Below are positions 1-8,924 of a stretch of 64,000 bases of DNA, one piece after another; the first letter of the stretch is position 1; each line of letters begins with the position of its first letter. The position numbers were made by a program, and so were the translations under genes. The DNA is taken from assembly GCF_002294995.1 (NCBI RefSeq), contig NZ_NSGF01000007.1:62001-126000 (forward strand). The letters are read 5' to 3'. The notes under the pieces were generated by a model. That model did not search any database, had not been told where the DNA came from, and was given only the letters and a program-made list of their open reading frames with translations. This stretch comes from Mesorhizobium sp. WSM3860. Lineage in GTDB: Bacteria > Pseudomonadota > Alphaproteobacteria > Rhizobiales > Rhizobiaceae.

Positions 1-581
1 GGGTGTTGCCGATCCTGGTCACGACCATGCTGGCGCTGGTCGGCGCCTTCACCGTCTTTGCCTTCATCGCGCCTCTGGCGATCGAGGGCGGCGGCCTCAG
101 CCCGCTGGCGCTGCCCGGCATGCTGCTTGCCTTCGGCGTCGGCGCCGTCATCGGCAACATCGCCGGCGGCCAGGCGGCGGACCGTTTCGGCGCGGCGCGC
201 ACCGTCTGCTGGTCGCTGGGGCTAAGCGCAGCGATGCTCGTTACGTTCTCGCTGATCCCGACCTTCCTGCCGCATTCGATCGCCGGGCCGGCGCTGATGG
301 GCATGATGGTGCCGTGGGGCATCGTCGGCTGGGCCTTCCCGCCGGCGCAGGCAAGCCGGATCATCAAAATAGCGCCCGATGCCGCCCCGATCGTGCTCTC
401 GCTCAACGCCTCGGCGCTCTACTTCGGCGTCGCCCTTGGCGCCGTGGTCGGGGGTGCGGTGCTGCGCTTCGGCGCGCCGGCCGATCTCGGCGTGATCGCG
501 GCGGTATTCCCGGTCGTGGGGCTGGGTGTGGTGCTCGCGGGCCACGCGCTCGCTCGCCCGGTCGCAATGCCGGCAGAATAG
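1..581 (+). CDS. MFS transporter, C-terminal part (5' truncated by window edge)
   Basis: The frame is open from the first bases, so the N-terminal half lies outside the window. The visible 192 residues are almost wholly hydrophobic with about six membrane segments. A cytoplasmic-loop motif with Gly-Gly-Gln-Ala-Ala-Asp-Arg-Phe-Gly at about residue 55 resembles the loop between TM8 and TM9 of major facilitator proteins. It is probably a drug or sugar efflux pump of the DHA1 type in the inner membrane; the substrate cannot be read. It converges on the lysE-type gene that follows. Confidence 0.85.
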   Translation, partial: VLPILVTTMLALVGAFTVFAFIAPLAIEGGGLSPLALPGMLLAFGVGAVIGNIAGGQAADRFGAARTVCWSLGLSAAMLVTFSLIPTFLPHSIAGPALMGMMVPWGIVGWAFPPAQASRIIKIAPDAAPIVLSLNASALYFGVALGAVVGGAVLRFGAPADLGVIAAVFPVVGLGVVLAGHALARPVAMPAE

Positions 582-610
582 ACTTCGCGAACCTGAAGGA
601 CTGGCTCGCC

Positions 611-1210
611 TCAGGCTGGCCGCCACATCTGCAGGATCGAGGCCGCCAGCAGCAGGCCAAGCACGATGTTGATCGCACGCCATTGCCGCTCGGTTCGGAG
701 CAAACGTGCCAGCAGCGTGCCGGCCACGCACCAGAGCGACAGCGAGACGGCCGCGGCAAGGCCGAACACGGCGCCGAGCAGCAGCGCGAGCTGCATGGGG
801 CCGTCGGCAAGCGCCGCGAAGGAAGCGGCCGCACCCAGGCCCATCGCCCAACCCTTCGGGTTCATCCACTGAATGCCGGCGCCGCCGAAGAAGCTGTTCG
901 GCCTGGCCATGCTCACGTCGAGCTTGGGCGGGCCGCTGCGGGCGATCCTGATCGCGAGCCAGATCAGATACAGCGAGCCGGCGATCTTCATCGCAAGCTG
1001 GAGCGAAGGGACGGCGGCAAGCAGCCCGGCGAGCCCGGCAGCACCCGCCGCCGCTACCGAAGCCAGTCCCGCGGCGCTGCCGGCCATCAGCGGCACCGAG
1101 CGGCGAAAGCCGAACTGCGCCCCGGATGCCGTCGACAGCGTCGTTGCGATGCCGGGCGTCGAGGTCGAGATCAGCGCGAACAGGACAAGGGGCATGATGG
1201 TTTCGGACAT
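611..1210 (-). CDS. LysE/RhtB family amino-acid exporter
   Basis: The 199-residue protein has the length and the roughly six hydrophobic segments usual for LysE/RhtB exporters, which push amino acids or their analogues out through the inner membrane. An N-terminal Thr-Ser-Thr-Pro-Gly element stands where family members have a Thr-Pro-Gly-Pro loop. It is divergent from the LysR gene at 1309 with 98 bp between them, the usual arrangement for an exporter controlled by its LysR neighbour. The substrate is unknown. Confidence 0.85.
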   Translation of the reverse strand: MSETIMPLVLFALISTSTPGIATTLSTASGAQFGFRRSVPLMAGSAAGLASVAAAGAAGLAGLLAAVPSLQLAMKIAGSLYLIWLAIRIARSGPPKLDVSMARPNSFFGGAGIQWMNPKGWAMGLGAAASFAALADGPMQLALLLGAVFGLAAAVSLSLWCVAGTLLARLLRTERQWRAINIVLGLLLAASILQMWRPA

Positions 1211-1263
1211 CTAAGTTTCCCGGTCGAAGGAGCTTGTATGCTAGGCGCTCGGCGTTATCAGTA

Positions 1264-1290
1264 AATGCAATGTTTGATATGGTTTGCATT
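1264..1290. promoter_or_regulatory. Inverted repeat in the lysE/lysR divergent promoter, candidate LysR site
   Basis: AATGCAA (1264-1270) and TTGCATT (1284-1290) are perfect inverted 7-mers 13 bases apart. They lie between the divergent exporter and LysR genes, about 20 bases before the LysR start codon. This geometry fits a LysR-type operator. No footprint is known; function is inferred. Confidence 0.45.
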
Positions 1291-1308
1291 AGAGATTATA
1301 ATGTAGCG

Positions 1309-2175
1309 ATGTTCCGCGATCTCGACACCACACTTGTCCGCACCTTCGTGGCGACGGCCGACAAAGCCAGCATGACGGCCGCGGCCAACGCCCTCAATCT
1401 GACCCAGGGCGCCGTCAGCCAGCAGATCAAGCGGCTGGAGGAGATCCTTGGCCAGACGCTGTTCGAGCGCGACCGACGTGGCTTGAGACTGACGCGTTCC
1501 GGCGAGCGGCTGCTCGAGAAGGGCAGACGTCTCTTGCGGCTCAATGAAGAGATCCTGGCGGAGATAAGCGGCAAGGCGGTCGCCGGCCAGGTGCGGATCG
1601 GCGTGCCCTACGATCTTGTCGGCACATTGCTGCAACCTGTCTTGAAAACCTACGCCGAAGCCTATCCGCAGGTGGAAATTTCGCTGGTCTGCGCGTCTTC
1701 GCCGGAACTCGCGGCGGCGCTGGCGTCAGGGGCGATCGACCTTGCCGTCATCGAGGAGCGGGCCGGCCCGGCGGCCGGCGAATGCCTGCTGGTCGACCGG
1801 CTGGTCTGGGTCGGCGCCAGAGGCGGCTCGGCGCGCTTGAAGCGGCCTTTGCCGGTCTCCATGGTCGCGGAGACTTGCGCCTTCCGTCCGGCGGTGTTGG
1901 CGGCGCTCGGCACGCACGGGCTCGATTGGCGTACCGTGTTCGAGAACGGCAACATGGACGCAACGACGGCCACGGTGCGCTCTGACCTCGCGGTGACCAC
2001 CTGGCTAGCCTCGACGGTTCCGGCCGACCTCGACATCCTGGCCGACGCCGATCTTCCGGCGCTGCCGAATTTTTCCGTCAACCTGCACCTGCCGAAGCAT
2101 GCCATTGCGCCCTCGGCAGAGGCATTCGCCTCTCATATTCGCGAGGGTTTGGCGCGGCATCGCCAGGCGGCGTGA
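1309..2175 (+). CDS. LysR family transcriptional regulator
   Basis: A 288-residue regulator with an N-terminal winged helix-turn-helix (about residues 8-66; AAANALNLTQGAVSQQIKRL is the recognition region) and a C-terminal substrate-binding domain. The ATG at 1309 is chosen over an upstream ATG at 1234 because family members start just before the Arg-Asp-Leu-Asp-Thr segment and because the candidate operator lies upstream of it. It probably controls the divergent LysE-type exporter and itself. Confidence 0.9.
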   Translation: MFRDLDTTLVRTFVATADKASMTAAANALNLTQGAVSQQIKRLEEILGQTLFERDRRGLRLTRSGERLLEKGRRLLRLNEEILAEISGKAVAGQVRIGVPYDLVGTLLQPVLKTYAEAYPQVEISLVCASSPELAAALASGAIDLAVIEERAGPAAGECLLVDRLVWVGARGGSARLKRPLPVSMVAETCAFRPAVLAALGTHGLDWRTVFENGNMDATTATVRSDLAVTTWLASTVPADLDILADADLPALPNFSVNLHLPKHAIAPSAEAFASHIREGLARHRQAA

Positions 2176-2184
2176 GGGCAGTTT

Positions 2185-2344
2185 CCTCGCCCCCACGCAA
2201 GTGGGGGAGAGGTGGCTCGGCGCAGCCGAGACGGAGAGGGGGACTGGCGCTGCGGTGCCAATTTTTTTCATGGGCGTTCGCCCTACGAAGCCCCCGCTCC
2301 GGCCGCTTCGCGGCCACCTCTCCCCCGCCTTGGCGGGGGCGAGG
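2185..2344. repeat. Long imperfect inverted repeat (rhizobial-type intergenic repeat)
   Basis: The left arm (2185-2242) contains a CCTCGCCCCCAC...GTGGGGGAGAGG hairpin, and the right arm (2287-2344) contains its near complement, ACCTCTCCCCCGCC...GGCGGGGGCGAGG. Each arm is itself a hairpin and the arms can also pair with each other. No ORF with coding character lies here. It sits between two convergent genes and may act as a bidirectional terminator. Elements of this look are frequent in Mesorhizobium-type intergenic DNA. Confidence 0.6.
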
Positions 2345-2361
2345 AAAGAAGCGCCGGCACG

Positions 2362-3012
2362 CTACTTCCAGTTCTTGCGCCTTTCGAGCTCGGCTTCCGA
2401 AGGCTGCTCTGTCGCAAAAGATCCGGTCTTGATGTCGCCGCCACGTTCATAGGTCGCCATGATGACGCCCGTGCTGGTGGTTTGCGACTTGATCAGCTTG
2501 AAGGCGGCCGGCGTCGCGTCATCGCCGAACAGGCGCTTGCCCTTGCCCAGCAACAGCGGGAAGATCATCAGCCGGATCTCGTCGATCAGCCCATTGGCGA
2601 GCAGGGTCTGGATCAGATTGCCCGAACCCTGGATGAGCAGATCAGGTCCGTCTTCCTGTTTGAGCTGCCTGAGCCTTGCAACGACATCTGGCCCAAGCGG
2701 CTGGGTGTTCTGCCAGGTCAGGCTATCCGGCCGATGCGTCGCCACATATTTGGTCGCAGGGTTGAAGGCATCTGCGATCGGATCTTTCTGATACGGCCAG
2801 TAGGCGGCGAAGATGTCATAGGTTCTGCGGCCGAGCAGCAGCGCGAAGGGCTTGGAGAACAATTCGTCCATTGCCTCGCCCGCCACCTCGTCAAAGTAAT
2901 GGAAGGTCCAGCCGCCGAATTGAAAGCCGCCGACCGGGTCTTCTTCCGGGCCGCCCGGCGCCTGCATGACGCCGTCGAGGCTGACGAATGTGGCGGCGAT
3001 GATCTTGCGCAT
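2362..3012 (-). CDS. Dihydrofolate reductase family protein (RibD C-terminal-like)
   Basis: The 216-residue protein begins MRKIIAATFVSLDGVMQAPG, the characteristic start of the DHFR/RibD-C fold proteins seen across soil bacteria. The LLIQGSGNLIQTLL segment matches the nucleotide-binding loop and a Leu-Leu-Leu-Gly-Lys-Gly-Lys-Arg-Leu-Phe stretch matches the usual C-terminal element. Members bind NADPH; most have no proven substrate and are not true folate enzymes. It is a monocistron or the second gene after the methyltransferase-like gene 95 bp upstream. Confidence 0.85.
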   Translation of the reverse strand: MRKIIAATFVSLDGVMQAPGGPEEDPVGGFQFGGWTFHYFDEVAGEAMDELFSKPFALLLGRRTYDIFAAYWPYQKDPIADAFNPATKYVATHRPDSLTWQNTQPLGPDVVARLRQLKQEDGPDLLIQGSGNLIQTLLANGLIDEIRLMIFPLLLGKGKRLFGDDATPAAFKLIKSQTTSTGVIMATYERGGDIKTGSFATEQPSEAELERRKNWK

Positions 3013-3107
3013 CTGTCTTCTCCCTTTGCGTGATCCGCGCCGTCGCGGCCGGATTTCGGTCTAAGGACGGACGACGAGCCTGCGTTCCGACACAGGCCCG
3101 CAGATTT

Positions 3108-3950
3108 CTATCGTTTGCCGTCGGCGCGAATGGCGCGGGACGAGAACCAGACATCGCCGAACACGGCGGTGGCGGTGCGATCGGGCGCCTTGTCTTCACT
3201 CAGCCAGATCGAGCGCGTTCGGCTGGCGCGTTCGCGGGTTGGCACTCTTGCCTCCGGGCCGGCGAGGGAGGCGCCGATGCAAGGGATGAACCAGGAACCC
3301 ATGAAGGGTCGGCAGGCGAAGCCCGCCTGCGTGCGGGTGACCAGCACGGCGAGGCCGATACGCTCCGCCGGTCGCCAAGGGAAGATCAAGCGGCCGCCAG
3401 GCTTGAGCGCCCTCAACCACGCAGCGGGAGGGGCAATGACGGCAGCATTGACATAGATGATGTCGGAGGGCGGCAGAGGGCTGGCGACAGCGTCGCCGGC
3501 AACGACCTCGGCATTGCGGTAGGCCGCGAGGTTCACCTTGGCTTGCGCGGCGAGATCCGCTTCGATCTCGAAGGCGGTGACGCTGCCGCCGGGCTCGACC
3601 AGCCTTGCCAGCAGCGCGGTATAGTAACCGGTGCCGGCGCCGATATGGGTGACGGCTTCGCCGGGTTTCGGTTCGACCTTGCCGATCCACATGGCGTGCA
3701 GAACCGGTTCGCCGTTGTTGATGCCCTTGTCGGCATCGAGCACCACCAGCACGTTCTGGTAGATATAGCTTGGATCGGCAGTCGGCGTTTTGAACGCTCC
3801 GTCGCCGGCAAAGACGGTCCAAGGTCCAGGCCCGAGAAAGGCCTCGCGCGGCACCGAGGCGAACACCTCCTCGATGCGGGGATCGCCGGAGCGCGCATGC
3901 GCGGCCATCAGTTTGGCGTAGAATTTTCGGGCGTCTTCCGATCCGGTCAT
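3108..3950 (-). CDS. Protein-L-isoaspartate O-methyltransferase-like SAM methyltransferase
   Basis: A 280-residue protein whose core resembles PCMT: an N-terminal PREAFLGPGPW segment, then the SAM-binding motif VTHIGAGTGYYTALLARL near residue 115, an acidic Phe-Glu-Ile-Glu end of strand 2, and a Pro-Gly-Gly-Arg-Leu turn. It is longer than the 210-220 residue housekeeping enzyme, with an added C-terminal tail. Repair of isoaspartyl residues is possible, but the real substrate is uncertain. It sits 45 bp downstream of mntH on the same strand. Confidence 0.75.
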   Translation of the reverse strand: MTGSEDARKFYAKLMAAHARSGDPRIEEVFASVPREAFLGPGPWTVFAGDGAFKTPTADPSYIYQNVLVVLDADKGINNGEPVLHAMWIGKVEPKPGEAVTHIGAGTGYYTALLARLVEPGGSVTAFEIEADLAAQAKVNLAAYRNAEVVAGDAVASPLPPSDIIYVNAAVIAPPAAWLRALKPGGRLIFPWRPAERIGLAVLVTRTQAGFACRPFMGSWFIPCIGASLAGPEARVPTRERASRTRSIWLSEDKAPDRTATAVFGDVWFSSRAIRADGKR

Positions 3951-3995
3951 GCTTTCAGAAGATAGCGCGGCCGGCCGGGATGTCGCGGCCCGATG

Positions 3996-5345
3996 TCAGC
4001 CGGCGAAGGTGTCGTAAAGCAGCTTGAAGTTGAGCACCAGGATGATCGCCGCGACCACCCAGGCGAGTGCGGCGACGCCGCGCGGGATGGCGAATTTGCC
4101 CATCTTCTTCTTGTCCGAGACGAACTGCACCAGCGGCACAACGGCGAAGGGCAACTGCATCGACAGGATGACCTGGCTGAAGACCAGGAGCTGGGCCGTG
4201 CCCTTTTCGCCATAGAGCGCTGTCACGATCACGACGGGGACGATAGCAACGCCGCGCGTCAGCAGGCGGCGCGCCCATTGCGGAATGCGCAGACGCAGGA
4301 AGCCTTCCATCACGATCTGGCCGGCGAGCGTCGCGGTGACCGTCGAATTGAGGCCGGAGGCGAGCAGCGCGACCGCGAAAAGGATCGAGGCGATGCTCAA
4401 GCCCAAGAGCGGCGACAGCAATTCAAAAGCCTGGCCGATCTCGGCGACATCCTGGTGCCCGGTGCCGTGGAAGGCCACGGCCGCGACGATCAGGATGGAC
4501 GCGTTGACAAATAGCGCCAGGATCAGCGCGATGGTCGAGTCCGTGGTCGCCCATTTGATGGCATCGCGCTTGCCCGCATCGGTGCGCTCATAGGCGCGGG
4601 TCTGCACGATCGAGGAGTGCAGGTAGAGATTGTGCGGCATCACGGTCGCGCCGATGATGCCGATGGCGATGTAGAGCATCGTCGGATTGGTGACGATCTC
4701 GGACGACGGCACGAACATCGAATGCAGGATCGTGCCAGCCGGCGGAGCGGCGACGAAGATCTGGATGGCGAAGCAGCCAAAGATGATGATCAGGAGCGCG
4801 ACGACGAACGCCTCGAGATAACGGAAGCCCCTGTTCATGAGCAGCAGCACGAGGAAGGCGTCGAGCGCGGTGAGCACGGCGCCGCCGATCAGCGGGATGC
4901 CGAACAGGAGCTGCAGCGCAATCGCCGTGCCGATCACCTCGGCAAGGTCGCAGGCGATGATCGCCAGCTCGCAGGCGATCCAGAGCAGGAAATTTACCGG
5001 ACGCGGATAATAGGCGCGGCAGGCCTGCGCGAGGTCGCGGCCGGTGGCGATGCCGAGGCGGGCGGCTAGCGCCTGCAACAGGATCGCCATCAGGTTCGAC
5101 AGCATGATGATGAAAAGCAGCGTGTAGCCGAACTGGGCGCCGCCGGCGAGGTCTGTCGCCCAGTTGCCCGGGTCCATATAGCCGACCGAGACCATATAGC
5201 CGGGACCCATGAAGGCGAACAGGCGGCGAAACCAGAGACCGGTGTTGGGCACACTGATCGAGGCATTGACCTCGCGCAGGCTGGGCTGCTCAGTCTCATC
5301 GGAGCGGGCAAATTGCCACGAGGGACGGGACACTGCTTCTGACAT
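3996..5345 (-). CDS. mntH: Nramp family manganese transporter
   Basis: About 449 residues with eleven or so membrane segments. The metal-site motif [12 protein letters not shown] (near residue 57) and the conserved [10 protein letters not shown] stretch identify the Nramp family, proton-coupled importers of Mn2+ and other divalent metals. The in-frame GTG at 5384 could extend the protein by 13 residues; neither start has a clear ribosome site, so the ATG at 5345 is preferred on family length. The divergent neighbour is mntR, supporting manganese as the substrate. Confidence 0.92.
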   Translation of the reverse strand: MSEAVSRPSWQFARSDETEQPSLREVNASISVPNTGLWFRRLFAFMGPGYMVSVGYMDPGNWATDLAGGAQFGYTLLFIIMLSNLMAILLQALAARLGIATGRDLAQACRAYYPRPVNFLLWIACELAIIACDLAEVIGTAIALQLLFGIPLIGGAVLTALDAFLVLLLMNRGFRYLEAFVVALLIIIFGCFAIQIFVAAPPAGTILHSMFVPSSEIVTNPTMLYIAIGIIGATVMPHNLYLHSSIVQTRAYERTDAGKRDAIKWATTDSTIALILALFVNASILIVAAVAFHGTGHQDVAEIGQAFELLSPLLGLSIASILFAVALLASGLNSTVTATLAGQIVMEGFLRLRIPQWARRLLTRGVAIVPVVIVTALYGEKGTAQLLVFSQVILSMQLPFAVVPLVQFVSDKKKMGKFAIPRGVAALAWVVAAIILVLNFKLLYDTFAG

Positions 5346-5385
5346 CGGGGGGGTCCGCTGGAAGGCTATCGAGGATCGGCTCACT

Positions 5386-5406
5386 ATGTATGCTAAGGCT
5401 GAACAT
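5386..5406. promoter_or_regulatory. Candidate MntR operator between mntH and mntR
   Basis: An imperfect inverted repeat with outer ATGT and ACAT arms and inner GC steps lies just upstream of mntH. The A/T-rich stretch continues to about 5430. Its arms resemble MntR boxes of the AACATA...TATGTT type but are not a clean match. Placement in the shared promoter supports the reading; sequence support is weak. Confidence 0.3.
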
Positions 5407-5558
5407 TATGCAACAGGCTATACTTCATTGTTCAAGCTCTTGTGATGCGCGCGATAGGCGCGCATGCAGCAGCAAACGCCGGGTTGCACCGACCCAGGAA
5501 TGCAAATAAACGGCCAGAGCACCACCGTCCGTGCTATGAGTGCGGAGCCGATTCAGCC

Positions 5559-6029
5559 ATGAAGGAGCGCGTATTGGCGCTGAGGAACAGACCAGTTCGA
5601 CGCGAAAAGCCGCTTCCTGATGCCGAAATCCATTCGGAAGGGTTCCGGCAGACCCGCGAAGCGCGCCGCAGCGCGCTTGTAGAGGACTATGTCGAGCTGA
5701 TCGCCGATCTGATCGAGGACGGAAACGAGGCCCGTCAGGTCGATATCGCGGCCAGGCTTGGCGTCGCGCAACCCACCGTGGCAAAAATGCTGACAAGGCT
5801 CTGCGCCGACGGGCTGGTTTCCAGGAAACCCTATCGCGGGGTGTTTCTCACGGACGCCGGTCGCAAGGTGGCGCAGGAGAGCCGCATCCGTCACGAGACT
5901 GTCGAAGCCTTCCTGCGCTCGCTGGGTGTCAGCGCCGAGACGGCGCGGATCGACGCGGAGGGCATCGAGCATCATGTCAGCGCCGAGACGCTGGAAGCTT
6001 TTCGCCGGGCGATGACCGCGCCGCGCTGA
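5559..6029 (+). CDS. mntR: Manganese-responsive DtxR-family regulator MntR
   Basis: The ATG at 5559, with a GGAG 11 bases upstream, gives 156 residues, close to the 155 of E. coli MntR; an in-frame upstream ATG at 5442 would add an unsupported 39-residue tail. The winged helix ([20 protein letters not shown], about residues 58-80) and the C-terminal His/Glu-rich segment (RHETVEAFL... EGIEHHVS) are those of manganese-binding MntR. It should repress the divergent mntH when manganese is plentiful. Confidence 0.9.
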   Translation: MKERVLALRNRPVRREKPLPDAEIHSEGFRQTREARRSALVEDYVELIADLIEDGNEARQVDIAARLGVAQPTVAKMLTRLCADGLVSRKPYRGVFLTDAGRKVAQESRIRHETVEAFLRSLGVSAETARIDAEGIEHHVSAETLEAFRRAMTAPR

Positions 6030-6133
6030 GCCCCGACGGCGTTAAACTTCGGGACCGACGCGTCGCTGGAACCGCCGAACGGCACGCACGTTGCTCCTGA
6101 CGGTGCGCGATGATCGCGTGGCAGGAGGAAACG

Positions 6134-6322
6134 ATGGGCGTTGAACAGGCACCGACCACGAAGGGCAAGCAAGCGGCCAAAGGATTGAGACAGGCGGCGG
6201 CTCGTGACGAGCGCAAGACCGAGGCCCAAACCGGCCGTCCTCTGAAGAAGGGCGCTGAGCGTTTCGAGGAGCGATCCAGGAGCTCGGACGGTAAAAGTGC
6301 TGGCTCGAAACAAAAACTCTGA
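6134..6322 (+). CDS. Small basic disordered protein, function unknown
   Basis: A 62-residue ORF with an excellent ribosome site (AGGAGG at 6123-6128, spacing 5). It is rich in Lys, Arg, Glu, Gly and Ser, with no hydrophobic core or Cys, so it is probably disordered. The composition recalls short nucleic-acid-binding or stress proteins, but no family is recognised. It stands alone between mntR and the metallopeptidase gene. Confidence 0.55.
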   Translation: MGVEQAPTTKGKQAAKGLRQAAARDERKTEAQTGRPLKKGAERFEERSRSSDGKSAGSKQKL

Positions 6323-6465
6323 ATTGTCACCCCCATCTGGAGCCGGACGCGCCGTCTTTTCGTCACTAGAAATGCTGTGACTCGGCGTGACCGTTGCGAT
6401 AATTGTCTGAAGGGGGCGGTCATGGGCCGGACCTTCCAGAACATCTGCATTGCGAGGAAGTTGCC

Positions 6466-7368
6466 ATGCTTTGGAGAGGCCGCCGTCAGAGCGACAATAT
6501 CGAGGACGAGCGCAGCGACAGCGGCGGCGGGTTCGGCGGTGGCAGTCCGGGCCAGTTCCGCGTTCCGATCGGCGGTCGAGCCGGCGGCGGCGGCAGCATC
6601 ATCTTCGTTATTCTGGTGGTTCTCGCCGGATGGTATTTCGGCTTCGATCCATCGCAGATCCTGGGTGATGGTGGCGGCGGCGGCCAGATTACCGAAGACA
6701 GCAGTTCGCCGGACAGCGGCGCGCCCGCCTCGGACGAGATGAAACAGTTCGTGGCGACCGTGCTCGCCGAGACCGAGGACACATGGAGCGGTATTTTCAA
6801 GGCCAATGGCCTCACCTATGAGGACCCGAAGCTGGTGCTGTTCAGCAGCCAGATCCGCTCGGCTTGCGGCTTTGCCTCTTCGGCGGCGGGACCGTTCTAT
6901 TGCCCGGGCGATCACAAGGTCTATCTCGACATGACCTTCTTCCAGCAGCTCGACCAGCAGTTCGGCGCCTCGGGTGAATTCGCCCGCGCCTACGTGATCG
7001 CGCACGAGGTCGGCCATCACGTGCAGAACCTCACCGGCATCATGTCGAAATTCAACCAGATGCGGCAGGGCATGGGCGAGGCCGAGGCCAATCAGATGTC
7101 GGTGCGGGTCGAGCTTCAGGCCGACTGCTTCGCCGGTGTCTGGGCGCACTATACCGCGCAGAAGGGCATTCTGGAGCAGGGCGACATGGAAAGCGCGCTA
7201 AATGCCGCCAAGCAGATCGGCGACGACACGCTGCAGAAAAAAACGCAGGGCTATGTCGTTCCGGAAAGCTTCAACCACGGCACCTCGGCGCAGCGGCAGA
7301 CCTGGCTGGCGCGCGGCTACAAGAGCGGCAAGCTTTCGGACTGCGATACGTTCAACAATCCGGTCTGA
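6466..7368 (+). CDS. ypfJ: YpfJ-type neutral zinc metallopeptidase
   Basis: Starting at the ATG preceded by GAGGAAG, the protein has 300 residues: a short Arg/Asp-rich N-terminus (MLWRGRRQSDN), a Gly-rich linker, one membrane segment near residues 44-60, and a periplasmic or lumenal domain with the HExxH zinc site (HEVGHH near residue 179) and a downstream Glu in ELQADCFAGVWA. This layout is typical of the YpfJ family (about 290 residues). Its substrate is unknown. Confidence 0.88.
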   Translation: MLWRGRRQSDNIEDERSDSGGGFGGGSPGQFRVPIGGRAGGGGSIIFVILVVLAGWYFGFDPSQILGDGGGGGQITEDSSSPDSGAPASDEMKQFVATVLAETEDTWSGIFKANGLTYEDPKLVLFSSQIRSACGFASSAAGPFYCPGDHKVYLDMTFFQQLDQQFGASGEFARAYVIAHEVGHHVQNLTGIMSKFNQMRQGMGEAEANQMSVRVELQADCFAGVWAHYTAQKGILEQGDMESALNAAKQIGDDTLQKKTQGYVVPESFNHGTSAQRQTWLARGYKSGKLSDCDTFNNPV

Positions 7369-7513
7369 ACGGCGACATAGGGCTGCGGCACGGCGGCGGG
7401 GCTGCCGGCAACTGATGTCAGGATGAGGCAGTTGCGGTCGTTCGCTTATTGTTCCGGCCGGCTGGCTCGCCTATAAGAGCCTCCCGCCCAAGGCGGCCGA
7501 GGAGCTTATCACC

Positions 7514-8782
7514 ATGATCGACCCCAGGACCGCCAAGCGGGGCCTTGCGCTCGTTTTCACGACGCTGCTGCTCGACGTCATCGGCTTCGGCATCATCATG
7601 CCGGTGCTGCCGGCCTACCTGCAGGAACTGACCGGCGTCGGCGTCAGCGAGGCGGCGATCGAGGGCGGCTGGCTTTTCTTCGTCTATGCGGCGATGCAGT
7701 TCTTCTTCGCGCCGGTCATCGGCGGCTTGAGCGACCGTTTCGGGCGGCGGCCGATCCTGCTTGCCTCGGTGCTCACCTTCTCCATCGACAATCTGATCTG
7801 CGCCATCGCCTGGTCCTATCCGATGCTGTTCATCGGACGCGTGCTCGCCGGCATTTCCGGCGCCAGCTATTCGACGACGTCGGCCTTCATCGCCGACATC
7901 TCGAACGACGAGAACAGGGCCAAGAATTTCGGCCTGCTCGGCATTGCCTTCGGCGTCGGCTTCGTCATCGGCCCGGTGCTCGGCGGACTGCTCGGCACGT
8001 TCGGCCCGCGCGTTCCGTTCTACTTCGCCGCCGGACTCGCCTTCGTGAACTTCCTCATCGCCATGTTCTTGCTGCCGGAGACGCTAGACGAGCAGCATCG
8101 TCGCCGCTTCGAATGGAAACGCGCCAATCCGGTCGGCACGCTCGTCCAGATGCGCAACTATCCCGGCATTGGCTGGATCGGGCTGGTCTTCTTCCTGATG
8201 ACGCTCGGCCACATGATGTATCCGGCGGTCTGGTCCTTCGTTTCGAGCTACCGTTATGGCTGGAATGAGCAGCAGATCGGCTTCTCGCTCGGCGCCTTCG
8301 GTCTGTGCGGCGCGATCATCATGGCGACCGTGCTGCCCCGCGTCATCCCGAAGCTCGGCGAGTGGAGGACGGCGGCGATCGGCTTAACCTTCACCGCGCT
8401 CAGCGCCTTTGGCTACGCGTTTGCGACGCAGGGCTGGATGATCTACGCGGTGATCGTCGCCGGCTGCCTGGAAGCGCTCGCCGACCCGCCGCTGAGGAGC
8501 CTTGCAGCCGCCAAGGTGCCGCCTTCGGCGCAAGGCGAATTGCAGGGCGCGATGACCTCGATCTTCTCGATCACCTCGATCATCACGCCGCTGCTCTATA
8601 CAGCGATCTTTTCCTGGTTCACCGGCCCGAGCGCGCCGGTTGAGTTCGGCGGCGCGCCTTATGTGCTCGGCGCGGTTTTCCTCACATTGGCGGTGATCGT
8701 CTTCGTGACGAAGGTCGCCAAGCCGACACCGAAGGAGGTCGAGCGCATGCATGCGCAGGAAGCGGTAACCGACGCGGCTTAA
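7514..8782 (+). CDS. MFS drug-resistance transporter, TetA-like (TCR/Tet family)
   Basis: A 422-residue twelve-segment major facilitator. The first helix with Asp-Val-Ile-Gly-Phe-Gly-Ile-Ile-Met-Pro and the loop GGLSDRFGRRPILL (motif A) are typical of the TCR/Tet tetracycline-exporter branch of the DHA1 family. It ends with a short charged tail. Whether it exports tetracycline cannot be inferred; similar chromosomal proteins in rhizobia are usually called multidrug transporters. No dedicated regulator is adjacent. Confidence 0.85.
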   Translation: MIDPRTAKRGLALVFTTLLLDVIGFGIIMPVLPAYLQELTGVGVSEAAIEGGWLFFVYAAMQFFFAPVIGGLSDRFGRRPILLASVLTFSIDNLICAIAWSYPMLFIGRVLAGISGASYSTTSAFIADISNDENRAKNFGLLGIAFGVGFVIGPVLGGLLGTFGPRVPFYFAAGLAFVNFLIAMFLLPETLDEQHRRRFEWKRANPVGTLVQMRNYPGIGWIGLVFFLMTLGHMMYPAVWSFVSSYRYGWNEQQIGFSLGAFGLCGAIIMATVLPRVIPKLGEWRTAAIGLTFTALSAFGYAFATQGWMIYAVIVAGCLEALADPPLRSLAAAKVPPSAQGELQGAMTSIFSITSIITPLLYTAIFSWFTGPSAPVEFGGAPYVLGAVFLTLAVIVFVTKVAKPTPKEVERMHAQEAVTDAA

Positions 8783-8924
8783 GCCGTGTTGATATTCAGG
8801 TGATGCCGGCCTGTAAATGACCGCTTCCTGCGCTTCCAGTGCGCACGTCCGCGCCTCGAAACCCGCCATTTTCGGCTCGGCCTGACCCAAATCTCAATAC
8901 GCCTTGGACTGGGTACGGTCTGAG